Below the pieces are notes generated by a model that ran no database searches, was not told where the DNA came from, and saw only the letters and a program-made list of their open reading frames with translations. From NCBI GenBank assembly GCA_023413645.1, contig JAEZPN010000116.1, positions 1 to 27,418 on the forward strand: 27,418 nt of DNA, written 5' to 3'. The position numbers were made by a program, and so were the translations under genes. Source of the stretch: Bacteroidota bacterium. Its GTDB lineage: Bacteria > Bacteroidota > Bacteroidia > Bacteroidales > Rikenellaceae. Shown piece by piece: positions 7,724-15,536 of this stretch (position 1 is its first letter; every line of letters starts with the position of its first letter).

Positions 7724-9067
7724 ATGCGTCGTGTTGGACAACATTTCATAATACATATCCTGGTGGCGATACTCCTAAGTCTTGTCATCAACTTTTCGTA
7801 TCTGCTGATGCCCATAATCACCGAGAGTGGCTTGGGTGAGCGTAGCATGGGCGAGGCTCCCGTGGGTGAGCACACTTCGGGTGTGCTACATCTCGAGCGC
7901 GACATGCACGGATATATCGTCTGCGACTGCGAGAAGCAGGATAGCGTATACACCTCGGCATGGCAGGTCTTTAACTTCAAACTCAAAGATGGCGACCATG
8001 TGACATTCACAACACGTGAGGCGCGTGAGTATGCAACTGGTAGTGAGGCTCTTGCACCACACCCACGTCTCGAGGAGATATACGAGATTAATGGTAAACC
8101 CTTCGATTTCGATGCTGTGTTCGACCGCCCAAGTCGCACGGTGGAGTTCGTATGGCAGATACTATACTATGCGGTGCTCTCGTTCCTGATGATTGTGATA
8201 CTCGCCTTTGGTGGCGAGGCGCAGAACAAACGTCGCTGGGTGGTGTTACGACGTATAGTATTCCTGCTCCTGCTAACAGGTGTGGCGATATACTTCGCAC
8301 CCGTGATGTCGTTCAACCATGGCGAGATGAAGCTCGACTTCTTCTTCCGTAGTGATCCGCGCGACAACACCTACATCATCGTACTCACCAAGTGTCTCTT
8401 TACGCTTGTAGTGACGGCGCTATATGCACGCATATATACCCTTATGCGCCACCAGCAGACTATAGTAGTGGAGAACGAGAGGCTCAAGAACGAGAACCTC
8501 TCGACACGCTACAATATGCTCATGGGACAGATAAACCCACACTTCTTCTTCAACTCGCTAAACTCCCTCGCAATGCTTGTGCGCGATGGTGACCAGACAC
8601 GCTCGTTGGAGTATATAGACCAGCTGTCGTACACCTTCCGCTACATCATCCAGAACGGTAAGTCGAGCACAACGACACTCAAGGAGGAACTCGAGTTCGC
8701 TGAGGCATATGCCTACCTATTTAAGATACGCTATGCCGATAAGCTCTTCTTCGACTTCGACATCGACGACAAGTACAAGGAGTGGACACTCCCCGCGTTG
8801 TCGTTGCAGCCACTCATTGGTAACGCCGTGAAGCACAACAGCATAACAACGAAAAATCCCCTACATGTTGCGATACGTGTGGTGGATGGCGTGCTTGAGA
8901 TAGAGAATGCCAAGCACCCCAAGCTCGACATAGAGCCCTCAACAGGCATAGGACTCGACAACCTACGTAGTCGCTGGCAGATTATATCGGGCAAGGAGAT
9001 AGAGATAATTGACGAGGCGGAGCGCTTCATGGTGCGCCTACCACTTGAAAACCCCAATAAGCGATGA
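7724..9067 (+). CDS. Sensor histidine kinase, LytS/YehU-type (His_kinase family)
   Basis: A 447-residue inner membrane sensor kinase. An N-terminal membrane segment (about 8-30, FIIHILVAILLSLVINFSYLL) is followed by an exported domain of about 120 residues with no family I recognise, then three more hydrophobic segments (about 147-170, 182-205, 220-243). The kinase core has the H-box QINPHFFFNSLN with phosphorylated His273, an N-box LQPLIGNAVKHN with Asn367, and a GIGLDNL G-box, as in the LytS/YpdA class. It ends in a 4-base ATGA overlap with its response regulator gene, so the two are coupled and form a cognate pair. The ligand is unknown. The downstream secreted Gly-Gly-Pro protein and outer membrane protein are possible targets by position only. 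Confidence 0.93.
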   Translation: MRRVGQHFIIHILVAILLSLVINFSYLLMPIITESGLGERSMGEAPVGEHTSGVLHLERDMHGYIVCDCEKQDSVYTSAWQVFNFKLKDGDHVTFTTREAREYATGSEALAPHPRLEEIYEINGKPFDFDAVFDRPSRTVEFVWQILYYAVLSFLMIVILAFGGEAQNKRRWVVLRRIVFLLLLTGVAIYFAPVMSFNHGEMKLDFFFRSDPRDNTYIIVLTKCLFTLVVTALYARIYTLMRHQQTIVVENERLKNENLSTRYNMLMGQINPHFFFNSLNSLAMLVRDGDQTRSLEYIDQLSYTFRYIIQNGKSSTTTLKEELEFAEAYAYLFKIRYADKLFFDFDIDDKYKEWTLPALSLQPLIGNAVKHNSITTKNPLHVAIRVVDGVLEIENAKHPKLDIEPSTGIGLDNLRSRWQIISGKEIEIIDEAERFMVRLPLENPNKR

Positions 9068-9822
9068 TAAACAAAGTTGTTATAGTAGAGGATGAGACCG
9101 CTGCAGCGGTGAATCTTCGTAGCATGCTTAAGAGCATAAATCCCGATGTCGAGGTACTCGACGTCCTCGAGTCGGTGGAGGAGGCTGTGGACTTCTTCTC
9201 GAAGGGCGTGGAGGCAGATGTAGTATTCATGGATATACACCTCGCCGATGGTGACTCCTTCCGCATCTTCCAGAGCGTAGACATCACAACGCCCATCATC
9301 TTCACCACCGCATACGACGAGTATGCCCTTCAGGCATTCAAGGTAAACAGCATAGACTACCTCTTAAAACCCTTCAAGGAGGAGGACCTAATACGTGCCC
9401 TCGACAAGCTGCAGCGCCTAACCGCTACCGAGCGTGCCACAGCCACCGAGCGCGTTGAGGCAATGGTAGCAGCCGCAGATAGCGACACCTTGCGTACCAT
9501 CCTTGTCCGCTTCAAGGATAAACTCATACCTATTTCGATGGACGACGTGGCCTTCTTCTACACCTTCTCCGAGCGTGTGACACTCACCACCCTCGATGGT
9601 ACAACATACCCCGTAGATAAGACCCTCGAGACCCTCACACAGCAGCTCGACGCCATTAAGTTTTTCCGTGCCAACCGCCAGTTTATCGTGTCGCGCAAGG
9701 CTGTGAAGGATATTGCCGTGTGGTTTGGTTCTCGCCTCGCGCTCAACCTCCAGATCGAGACTCCCGAGCGCATAATAATCTCAAAGGCGCGAGTCCCCGA
9801 ATTCAAGCGTTGGCTCCAGTAA
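9064..9822 (+). CDS. LytTR-type response regulator
   Basis: A 252-residue DNA-binding response regulator. The receiver domain spans about 1-120, with the acid pocket ED at 9-10, phospho-acceptor Asp57 (FMDIHL), TAYDEYA, and the lysine in LLKPF. A Glu/Ala/Thr-rich linker (near 120-135) leads to a LytTR domain (about 145-248): ILVRFKDKLIPI, DVAFFYTFSERVTLTTL, FFRANRQFIVS, ending at FKRWLQ. LytTR proteins bind direct repeats upstream of exported-product genes; I could not point to such a pair with confidence in this window. It overlaps the kinase gene by 4 bases. The TAA stop (9820-9822) is shared with nested palindrome copy 2. Confidence 0.94.
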   Translation: MINKVVIVEDETAAAVNLRSMLKSINPDVEVLDVLESVEEAVDFFSKGVEADVVFMDIHLADGDSFRIFQSVDITTPIIFTTAYDEYALQAFKVNSIDYLLKPFKEEDLIRALDKLQRLTATERATATERVEAMVAAADSDTLRTILVRFKDKLIPISMDDVAFFYTFSERVTLTTLDGTTYPVDKTLETLTQQLDAIKFFRANRQFIVSRKAVKDIAVWFGSRLALNLQIETPERIIISKARVPEFKRWLQ

Positions 9823-9946
9823 TTTGTCGTGAAAAGCCGCAATCTGCGGCGTCAAACTCAACTCCCCAAATGGGAAATACGCTTAGTATGTCCCATCTGG
9901 GGAGTTTTCATTTGCCACCACATCTCACGACTTTTGACAACAAATT
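9820..9946 (+). repeat. Nested palindromic intergenic element, copy 2
   Basis: The ends are AATTTGTCGT (9821-9830) and ACAACAAATT (9937-9946), with one mismatch. AAAAG/CTTTT lies just inside. A local hairpin GCCGCAATCTGCGGC occupies the left arm. The inner stem is AACTCCCCA (9860-9868) with TGGGGAGTT (9898-9906), an A.C mismatch, then ATGGGA (9870-9875) with TCCCAT (9891-9896). The loop core matches copy 4 exactly (AAATACGCTTAGTATG). TTTTC after the stem makes the inner part look like a rho-independent terminator for the two-component operon. The TAA at 9820-9822 is the regulator's stop codon. Confidence 0.85.
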
Positions 9947-9973
9947 GGGGGAGTGGGGGGGTAAGTGTTTTAA

Positions 9974-10065
9974 TGAGATTAGGGAGATTAGGGAGTTTAA
10001 GGAGATTAGTGTTTAGCCTTCAGTACAACACTAAATTCACTAAACTCCCTAAATTCTTTAATCTC
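9974..10065 (+). repeat. Long imperfect hairpin of 9-base units, after copy 2
   Basis: A purine-rich arm (units GAGATTAGG, GAGATTAGG, GAGTTTAAG, GAGATTAGT, then GTTT; 9975-10013) faces a pyrimidine-rich arm (CACTAAATT, CACTAAACT, CCCTAAATT, CTTTAATCT; 10029-10064). By eye the arms pair at roughly four-fifths of positions over about 40 bases. The loop is closed by perfect AGTGTT (10008-10013) with AACACT (10027-10032). A G-run spacer (GGGGG, AGT, GGGGGGG) at 9947-9961 separates it from copy 2. The rest of the 457-base gap up to 10279 holds a promoter and no gene I can support. Confidence 0.8.
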
Positions 10066-10189
10066 ACCTCTGCTCTTTAGGCATAAATGCCCCTAGTCCC
10101 CTGTCGCTTCACCCCCTTGTTCCTGCCGCTTCAGCCCCTGAAGTGGACGCTTCGCCGAGACCTTAGATACAAACCGCCATTTCGTACCG

Positions 10190-10197
10190 TAACTTTG
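10190..10197 (+). promoter_or_regulatory. Bacteroidetes-type -7 box before the Gly-Gly-Pro protein gene
   Basis: TAACTTTG fits the TAnnTTTG -7 consensus of Bacteroidetes sigma factor. It lies about 83 bases before the ATG at 10280, which leaves room for a sizeable 5' leader. I do not see a clean TTTG at the -33 position. Confidence 0.55.
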
Positions 10198-10279
10198 CAA
10201 TAAGAAAACAAACGAAAGGCTCTGATTTACAGATCCAATGAATTAAAAACAAGTGTAAAACCCTTTAATACTAACAACT

Positions 10280-10693
10280 ATGAAGAAGGTAATGTTTTTA
10301 GGTCTTGTGTTATCAGTTGTATCACTCGGCTCAGCAATGGCAAATGACGCATACGCTCCACTCGATGGCAAGCCAAAGAAGGTCGTTATTAACGTAAACA
10401 TGCCCCCCGCAGGTGGTTGTGTAGATTACTATAATCCTGGCGGTTGTCCTCCACCTCCACCTCCAAAGTGCGCTTGCGACTGCAACCACTACGCACCAAA
10501 GGGTCGCAAGGGAGGTCCAAAGTTCCACAAGGCGGGTAAGTGTCACCACAACGCACCAATGCCACGCCCATGTAAGCCTATAGGCGGTCCTGGCGGTCCT
10601 GGCGGTCCTGGCGGTCCTGGTGGTCCCGGTGGTCCCGGCGGTCCCGGCGGTCCCGGTGGCCCTGGCGGTCCTGGCGGTCCTGGTGGCAGATAA
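10280..10693 (+). CDS. Secreted Cys-rich protein with Gly-Gly-Pro repeat tail
   Basis: A 137-residue protein of no family I recognise. Residues 1-21 are a Sec signal peptide (hydrophobic VMFLGLVLSVVSLGSAMA). The middle (about 35-100) is Pro-, His- and Cys-rich, with seven cysteines including a CACDC cluster, a run of six prolines and several His (NHY, CHH). The C-terminal 37 residues are eleven Gly-Gly-Pro triplets and a final GGR, encoded by eleven 9-base DNA units (10583-10681), so tail length could change by slippage. Gly every third residue resembles collagen-like proteins. The Cys/His content would suit metal binding or disulfide cross-linking (inference). It has its own promoter and a strong terminator, and lies between a LytTR pair and an outer membrane protein. 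Confidence 0.75.
   Translation: MKKVMFLGLVLSVVSLGSAMANDAYAPLDGKPKKVVINVNMPPAGGCVDYYNPGGCPPPPPPKCACDCNHYAPKGRKGGPKFHKAGKCHHNAPMPRPCKPIGGPGGPGGPGGPGGPGGPGGPGGPGGPGGPGGPGGR
10583..10681 (+). repeat. Eleven 9-base tandem repeats coding Gly-Gly-Pro
   Basis: Eleven in-frame copies of GGYGGYCCY, differing only at third codon positions. The pattern of variants (four GGCGGTCCT, two GGTGGTCCC, two GGCGGTCCC, then GGTGGCCCT and two GGCGGTCCT) suggests expansion of blocks. The array sits at the extreme 3' end of the coding region. Confidence 0.95.
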
Positions 10694-10706
10694 TAACTCT
10701 AAATGT

Positions 10707-10736
10707 AGGGTGTTGGGCGACTGACACCCTTTTTTT
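10707..10736 (+). terminator. Rho-independent terminator after the Gly-Gly-Pro gene
   Basis: A perfect 7-bp stem AGGGTGT (10707-10713) with ACACCCT (10724-10730), a 10-base loop and a run of seven T. It starts 14 bases after the stop codon, so the small gene is probably a single-gene transcript. Confidence 0.85.
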
Positions 10737-10754
10737 GCCGTTTCACCCACAAAC

Positions 10755-10780
10755 AATACATTTATTAAATAAAATGTATT
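10755..10780. promoter_or_regulatory. Perfect 9-bp inverted repeat before the outer membrane protein gene
   Basis: AATACATTT (10755-10763) and AAATGTATT (10772-10780) around 8 AT bases. It lies about 55 bases before the start and 12 bases upstream of a weak -7-like TAATATTG (10793-10800). It could be an operator for a dimeric regulator, or just an AT hairpin. Confidence 0.35.
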
Positions 10781-10834
10781 AAATTCGTAGCGTAATATTG
10801 TGCATACACCGAAAAAACAAAAACATTATATTTT

Positions 10835-13798
10835 ATGAGAAAATTAATAGCATTCGTCGCCTTCGTGCTCTTGGCAATCCCCGCCATGGCGCAGTCGGGT
10901 AAGGTGACGGCACGCATCGTTGATGGCGACACTAAGGAGGGTATCATCGGTGCTATCATGGAGGTACGCAAGGAGGGCAGTCAGGCAGCTGGTCGCCACT
11001 CCGTTTCGGGTGCCGAGGGTAAGGTTACCGTATCGGGTCTCGCAGCGGGCGACTACACCGTGACAATCACGTTCATTGGCTATGCAACACAGACGCAGAC
11101 CATAAAGCTTGCGTCCAGCGCCGACCTTGGTGTGGTGGAGCTTATGCCCGAGGCTGTGGCTATCGATGCCGTAGTTAAGGAGGTGCAGGCGTTGCGTACA
11201 TCGCAGAATGGCGACACCGTGGCCTACAATGCTGCGGCATTTAAGGTTGCGGCAGATGCCGACGTGGAGGGCCTCTTGAAGAAGATGCCTGGTATCACAA
11301 TCTCTAACGGTCAGGTAGAGGCTCAGGGTGAGCAGGTTAAGAAGATCTTTGTCGACGGCAAGGAGTTCTTCGGCGAGGATGTATCAACCGCCCTCAACTC
11401 ACTCCCCGCGCAGGCTGTAGACCGCATTGAGGTATTCAACAAGCTCTCTGATAACGCTGAGTTCTCGGGTATGGATGATGGCGAGGGCTACAAGGCTATC
11501 AACATTGTTACACACTCTAACATGCGTCAGGGTGTCTTTGGTAAGGTATATGGCGGCTATGGCTATCAGCCCGACATCGACGGTGGTAGCCCCGAGCCAA
11601 CATTCAACAATACAGGCGTTTACAAATCTGAACTTAGCAATGTGACATCGCACCACAAGTTCAACCTCGGTGGTAATGTCAACATCTTCCAGGGCTCGAG
11701 CCGCGTATCTATCATCGGTCTCTATAACAACGTCAACCAGCAGAACTTCTCATTTGAGGATATCCTCGGCGTCACAGGTGGTGGCGGCGGCATGGGCGGC
11801 GGTATGGGCATGGGTCGTGGCGTAGGCCAGTACATGGTACGCCCCCAGAGCGGTGTTGCACGCGTAGGCTCTATCGGTGTTCAGTACTCTGACACATGGG
11901 GCGAGGGCGACAAGGTTAAGCTCAACGGCTCATACTTCTTCAACGACACAAAGACACGCGACAAGAACTACCTCCAGCGCTGGTATGAGTTCCCATCGCC
12001 CGACGATGAGCTCGAGCAGGTGGGTGAGTCGGAGTCACACAACTACAACCACCGCTTGAACGTGCGCCTCGACTGGACAATCAACAAGAATATGTCGTTG
12101 ATGTCGCGCACAAACTTCAGCTTCCAGGGCAACGACCCCTACAAGCAGCAGTATGGCGAGCAGTGGGGTGAGTCGGCAGAGAAGAAGGATATCCCCTACG
12201 AGATGCTCTACAACGGCACAGACGCTTCGTCATACTCACGCGGCTTGCGCTTTAGCGAGTTCTTGCAGTATCGCGTCAAGCTCGGCAAGGATGGCCGTAC
12301 TATCACTGTGGATGGTCGCTACTCAATACGTAACACACCTAAGTCGGTGACTAACAGCTACTCTAACCTCGCAACTATATACGATGCGGCAACAGGTACT
12401 GCAACACCCGACATCCGCTACGTATCGGCTCTCGCACCTCAGGGTGAGACAGACATCAGTGCAAACGTAACATATACAGAGCCCGTGGCAAAGCATGCAC
12501 AGGTGAGCATGCAGTATCGCTTCGACTTCGAGAATCAGGACATCAACAAGACTGCCTATATCACAGGTTCAGACTACAACATCGCGGGTCTCACACCCGA
12601 TGCGTCGCTCTCGTCATACACCGACAGCCGTAGCATCGAGCACCGCGTAGGTCCTGGCTTCCGCTATGCTAAGAACCGCAATACCTTCATTGCGAACATC
12701 TACTACCAGCACTCGACACTCGACGGTCTGGTTAAGGGCGAGAACATCAAGCGCGACTACGACCACCTCACATACTTCTTGATGGGTAATGTGGCGTTCA
12801 ACCCCCAGAACTCTATCCGTGTGTTTGTTAACTCGTACACACACAACCCCGACGTGCGTAACTTGCAGGATATCTACGACGTATCTAACGCGCAGTACCT
12901 CTCAAAGGGTAATCCCAACCTCAGGTCGTCGTACAACCACCGTGTGAACTTCCACTACATCCGCTCGAACATCGAGAAGGGTCGCACCTTTATGTGGATG
13001 TCCTCGGGTAACATCACGCAGGACTACATCGGTCAGAGTATCATCTACAACCCCGAGACTATCACCATCGACGGTCAGGAGTACAACCCTATGCAGTACT
13101 CTACATACGAGAACATGAATGGCTCGAGCTCATTGCGTACGCACCTCAGCTATGGCTTCCCCATCTCGCCTATCAAGTGTAACTTGAACGTTATGGTGGG
13201 CTACAGCTGGACACGTACACCATCAAAGATTAACAACGAGCTCAACATCACAAGCAACATGGGCTACGACGCTATGGTATCGCTCGGTAGTAACATCTCC
13301 GAGAACATCGACTTCACAGTCCAGTGGAACGGTGCTTACAACGATGCTAAGCAGTCGCTCGCGGGTAAGAACGACAAGAACCAGTACTTCAACCACACAG
13401 CATCGGGTACGTTGAAGTGGGTATTCTGGAAGGGCTTCACGCTCACTGCAGCGGTTAACTACAACCAGTATATCGGCTTCACTAACGACTACAACGAGGA
13501 CTACCTCATCTGTAACGTATACCTCGGTAAGAAGCTCTTTAAGAACCAGGCAGAGATCCTCATCGGCGTAAACGACCTTCTCAACGAGAATGCAGCATTT
13601 GCGCGCACCGTGGGTAGCGGTTACACACAGAACGCATGGAACAGCGTTGTAGGTCGCTACTACACCATCCAGTTCAACTACAATCTCCGCTTCTTCGGCA
13701 AGAAGGGTTCAAAGGATGCTGCGGACTACGGCATGGACGTTAAACCAGGCATGCCAGGAGGATTTCCCGGTGGTCGTCCGCCTATGATGCCTCGCTAA
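10835..13798 (+). CDS. Outer membrane beta-barrel protein with N-terminal CarboxypepD_reg-like domain
   Basis: A 987-residue outer membrane protein resembling TonB-dependent receptors. Residues 1-19 are a signal peptide (AIPAMAQ). About 22-105 form a carboxypeptidase-regulatory-like beta-sandwich (VTARIVDGDTKEGIIGA, LAAGDYTVTITFIGY). About 125-240 are plug-like: VEGLLKKMPGI, KKIFVDGKEFFGED, VDRIEVFNKL. The remainder is a long barrel rich in aromatic, Asn and Ser strands, of the OMP_b-brl_3 type. Two low-complexity stretches stand out: a Gly/Met run near residues 315-330 and a Gly/Pro/Met C-terminus (GMPGGFPGGRPPMMPR). The substrate is unknown. It is not paired with a SusD-like lipoprotein, so it is not a standard SusCD glycan importer. 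Its TAA stop is the first part of palindrome copy 3. Confidence 0.88.
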   Translation: MRKLIAFVAFVLLAIPAMAQSGKVTARIVDGDTKEGIIGAIMEVRKEGSQAAGRHSVSGAEGKVTVSGLAAGDYTVTITFIGYATQTQTIKLASSADLGVVELMPEAVAIDAVVKEVQALRTSQNGDTVAYNAAAFKVAADADVEGLLKKMPGITISNGQVEAQGEQVKKIFVDGKEFFGEDVSTALNSLPAQAVDRIEVFNKLSDNAEFSGMDDGEGYKAINIVTHSNMRQGVFGKVYGGYGYQPDIDGGSPEPTFNNTGVYKSELSNVTSHHKFNLGGNVNIFQGSSRVSIIGLYNNVNQQNFSFEDILGVTGGGGGMGGGMGMGRGVGQYMVRPQSGVARVGSIGVQYSDTWGEGDKVKLNGSYFFNDTKTRDKNYLQRWYEFPSPDDELEQVGESESHNYNHRLNVRLDWTINKNMSLMSRTNFSFQGNDPYKQQYGEQWGESAEKKDIPYEMLYNGTDASSYSRGLRFSEFLQYRVKLGKDGRTITVDGRYSIRNTPKSVTNSYSNLATIYDAATGTATPDIRYVSALAPQGETDISANVTYTEPVAKHAQVSMQYRFDFENQDINKTAYITGSDYNIAGLTPDASLSSYTDSRSIEHRVGPGFRYAKNRNTFIANIYYQHSTLDGLVKGENIKRDYDHLTYFLMGNVAFNPQNSIRVFVNSYTHNPDVRNLQDIYDVSNAQYLSKGNPNLRSSYNHRVNFHYIRSNIEKGRTFMWMSSGNITQDYIGQSIIYNPETITIDGQEYNPMQYSTYENMNGSSSLRTHLSYGFPISPIKCNLNVMVGYSWTRTPSKINNELNITSNMGYDAMVSLGSNISENIDFTVQWNGAYNDAKQSLAGKNDKNQYFNHTASGTLKWVFWKGFTLTAAVNYNQYIGFTNDYNEDYLICNVYLGKKLFKNQAEILIGVNDLLNENAAFARTVGSGYTQNAWNSVVGRYYTIQFNYNLRFFGKKGSKDAADYGMDVKPGMPGGFPGGRPPMMPR

Positions 13799-13931
13799 TT
13801 TCTTGAATTTATTGTGAAGAGTTGCAATCTGCAACGCTTCAATCAACGCCCCGAATGGGTTGTACTTGACCTACAATCCATTCGGGGCTTTTCATGTCAG
13901 CGACACATCTGCACCACTCTAACAAGAAATT
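13796..13931 (+). repeat. Nested palindromic intergenic element, copy 3
   Basis: The ends AATTTCTTG (13797-13805) and CAAGAAATT (13923-13931) are perfect. The left arm has a local GTTGC-AATCT-GCAAC hairpin. The inner stem is 11 bp, GCCCCGAATGG (13848-13858) with CCATTCGGGGC (13878-13888), a G.T pair, then TTGTA (13860-13864) with TACAA (13872-13876). TTTTC follows the stem, as in copies 2 and 4. The loop sequence differs fully from the other copies but the pairing is kept. The TAA at 13796-13798 is the stop codon of the outer membrane protein gene. Confidence 0.82.
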
Positions 13932-13980
13932 GGGTCGCGGCGCTTGGGGTGGGTGGCGAGAGTGGTGTGAAAGAGCTCAT

Positions 13981-14021
13981 AAGGGTTCAAAGGGTAAGGC
14001 TCACTCCCCTTTAGAGCCCTT
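13981..14021 (+). repeat. Purine/pyrimidine-arm hairpin after copy 3
   Basis: AAGGGTTCAAAGGG (13981-13994) can pair with CCCTTTAGAGCCCTT (about 14007-14021) with G.U pairs and one A.A mismatch if read on the plus strand. It takes the place held by the 9-base arrays after copies 1, 2 and 4. A G-rich spacer (GGGTCGCGG, GGGGTGGGTGG) lies between it and copy 3. Confidence 0.6.
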
Positions 14022-14034
14022 GTTGGCGGCAATG

Positions 14035-14063
14035 AAAAAAGCGTCAACCCAAAGGTCAACGCT
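14035..14063 (-). terminator. Terminator of the minus-strand meaB group
   Basis: Read on the minus strand, AGCGTTGACC-TTTG-GGTTGACGCT followed by a T-run makes a 10-bp stem using two G.U pairs. On the plus strand the same positions are A.C mismatches, so the structure belongs to the minus-strand transcript. It starts 7 bases after the stop of the small membrane protein gene. Confidence 0.85.
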
Positions 14064-14069
14064 TGATTA

Positions 14070-14369
14070 CTATTTGTTCTCTATCTCCTCGAAATCGACA
14101 TACTCCTCTTCTCTATTATCTGTTGTTTGTTGAGGTCTACTCTCATCTGTATTACCCTCCGTAGCATACTCTGCCTTGCGGTTCTTGGTAGCACATCGAA
14201 TCAAAGAGTATATCCAGCGACATATGAAATAGAGCATTACAACGCAGCATACAACGACTAATATTAGGCATATGATACCTATAATCATGCCTACCGTATC
14301 GGGGTTCTCAGTAGTCTGTGATCGTACAAACCCCTTCAATAAATTCTCAAGAAACATCTTCATACACAC
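14070..14369 (-). CDS. Small single-pass membrane protein, unknown function
   Basis: A 99-residue protein I do not recognise. An amphipathic N-terminus (MFLENLLKGFVRS) leads to one strong membrane segment at about 27-57 (VGMIIGIICLILVVVCCVVM, with a second hydrophobic stretch YFICRWIYSLI), then a basic stop-transfer patch (RCATKNRK) and an acidic, Asn/Glu-rich cytoplasmic-type tail (REEEYVDFEEIENK). It has two alternative starts at Met3 and Met5; the distance to meaB (46 bases) does not settle which is used. It is the last gene before a good terminator and may share the meaB transcript. The real coding status is supported by its position, hydropathy pattern and the strand-specific terminator. 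Confidence 0.65.
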   Translation of the reverse strand: MCMKMFLENLLKGFVRSQTTENPDTVGMIIGIICLILVVVCCVVMLYFICRWIYSLIRCATKNRKAEYATEGNTDESRPQQTTDNREEEYVDFEEIENK

Positions 14370-14415
14370 ATTAGAATTTAGTTTCGATGTGTTGCGATAT
14401 AACTACAAAGTGGCA

Positions 14416-15522
14416 CTACTTGAAGTATATGTCCAAGAGCTCCTTGGCGGCGATGAATGACGAAAGCTTCGCATCCAAAACCCTCTGCTCCACCTCGGCC
14501 ATCTTTGCCTCAATCTCGGGGTTGTTATAGAAGCTCGACTTCAACGTCTCGTTGATTGTCTCATACATCCAATACTTATTCTGGCGGTTGCGGTTTGCCA
14601 TAAAGTAACCGTTGAGCTCGATGTGCTGCAAGTACTGCTCCACGCCCTGCCATACCTCCTCGAGGCCTGTGCCCTCGAGCGAAGAACATGTATAGACCTG
14701 AGGACGCCACTCCGACTCGGGCAAGGGGAAGAGGTGTAAAGCACCCTGATACTGCGCCTTAGCAAGCTCCGCCTTGGTGATATTCTCGCCATCGGCCTTG
14801 GTGATAACCATCATGTCGGCCATCTCCATAATACCGCGCTTGATGCCCTGAAGCTCGTCGCCAGCACCCGAAATCTGCAACATCATAAACATATCAACCA
14901 TAGAGTGTACCGCAGTCTCAGACTGTCCAACACCCACGGTCTCAATGAAGATGACATCGTAGCCTGCAGCCTCGCACAACACGATAGTCTCACGTGTCTT
15001 ACGCGCTACGCCACCCAACGAACCCGCTGAGGGTGAGGGGCGTACAAAGATATTGGGGTTGTGGCAGATGCTCTCCATGCGTGTCTTATCGCCGAGGATT
15101 GAGCCACCGCTACGCTCAGAACTGGGGTCGATAGCCAACACCGCGAGCTTGTGGTTATACGACGTAACCATGTTGCCCACAGCCTCGATGAAGCTCGACT
15201 TGCCAGCACCCGGAACACCCGTAATACCAATGCGCACAGACTTGCCCGCGTGGGGTAGGCAGCGCTCGATAATCTCCTGTGCCTGAGCATAGTGCAAGGG
15301 GTTGTTGCTCTCGATGAGTGTGATGGCCTGCGCAAGGATTGTGATGTTACCCGCAAGGATGCCTTCGACATACTCATCCGTAGTCATCTGGCGGCGCTTC
15401 TTACGCACGAAATATGGGTTTACGACGGGCTTATCCTCGACACCCTCGGTGACGTTGAGTGCGCTGTCGTGATGCTGATCGAGATACTCCTTCTCGTAGT
15501 GTTCTATCTTGCTGAAAGCCAT
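14416..15522 (-). CDS. meaB: Methylmalonyl-CoA mutase-associated GTPase MeaB
   Basis: A 368-residue G3E-family P-loop GTPase of the MeaB/ArgK type. It acts as a chaperone for adenosylcobalamin-dependent methylmalonyl-CoA mutase, gating cofactor loading and protecting against inactivation. Walker A is GVPGAGKSS at 102-110; further signatures are AIDPSSERSGGSILGDKTRM, the ETVGVGQSE switch and the guanine-specificity TKAD. N-terminal and C-terminal helical arms (the latter for dimer formation) are present. The length is usual for the family. It is transcribed away from the methylmalonyl-CoA epimerase gene, 14 bases after the thioredoxin-like gene. The mutase subunits are not in the window, so they must be elsewhere in the genome. 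Confidence 0.95.
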   Translation of the reverse strand: MAFSKIEHYEKEYLDQHHDSALNVTEGVEDKPVVNPYFVRKKRRQMTTDEYVEGILAGNITILAQAITLIESNNPLHYAQAQEIIERCLPHAGKSVRIGITGVPGAGKSSFIEAVGNMVTSYNHKLAVLAIDPSSERSGGSILGDKTRMESICHNPNIFVRPSPSAGSLGGVARKTRETIVLCEAAGYDVIFIETVGVGQSETAVHSMVDMFMMLQISGAGDELQGIKRGIMEMADMMVITKADGENITKAELAKAQYQGALHLFPLPESEWRPQVYTCSSLEGTGLEEVWQGVEQYLQHIELNGYFMANRNRQNKYWMYETINETLKSSFYNNPEIEAKMAEVEQRVLDAKLSSFIAAKELLDIYFK

Positions 15523-15536
15523 ATTATTATGGGTTT

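Noticed and set aside
7618..8139. Minus-strand frame of 173 codons crossing the 9-base arrays into the kinase gene
   Set aside because: Its C-terminal part is translated array and the rest is antisense to the histidine kinase.
10331..10756. Minus-strand frame coding Thr/Ala/Arg repeats
   Set aside because: It is the antisense of the Gly-Gly-Pro repeat and runs through that gene's terminator.
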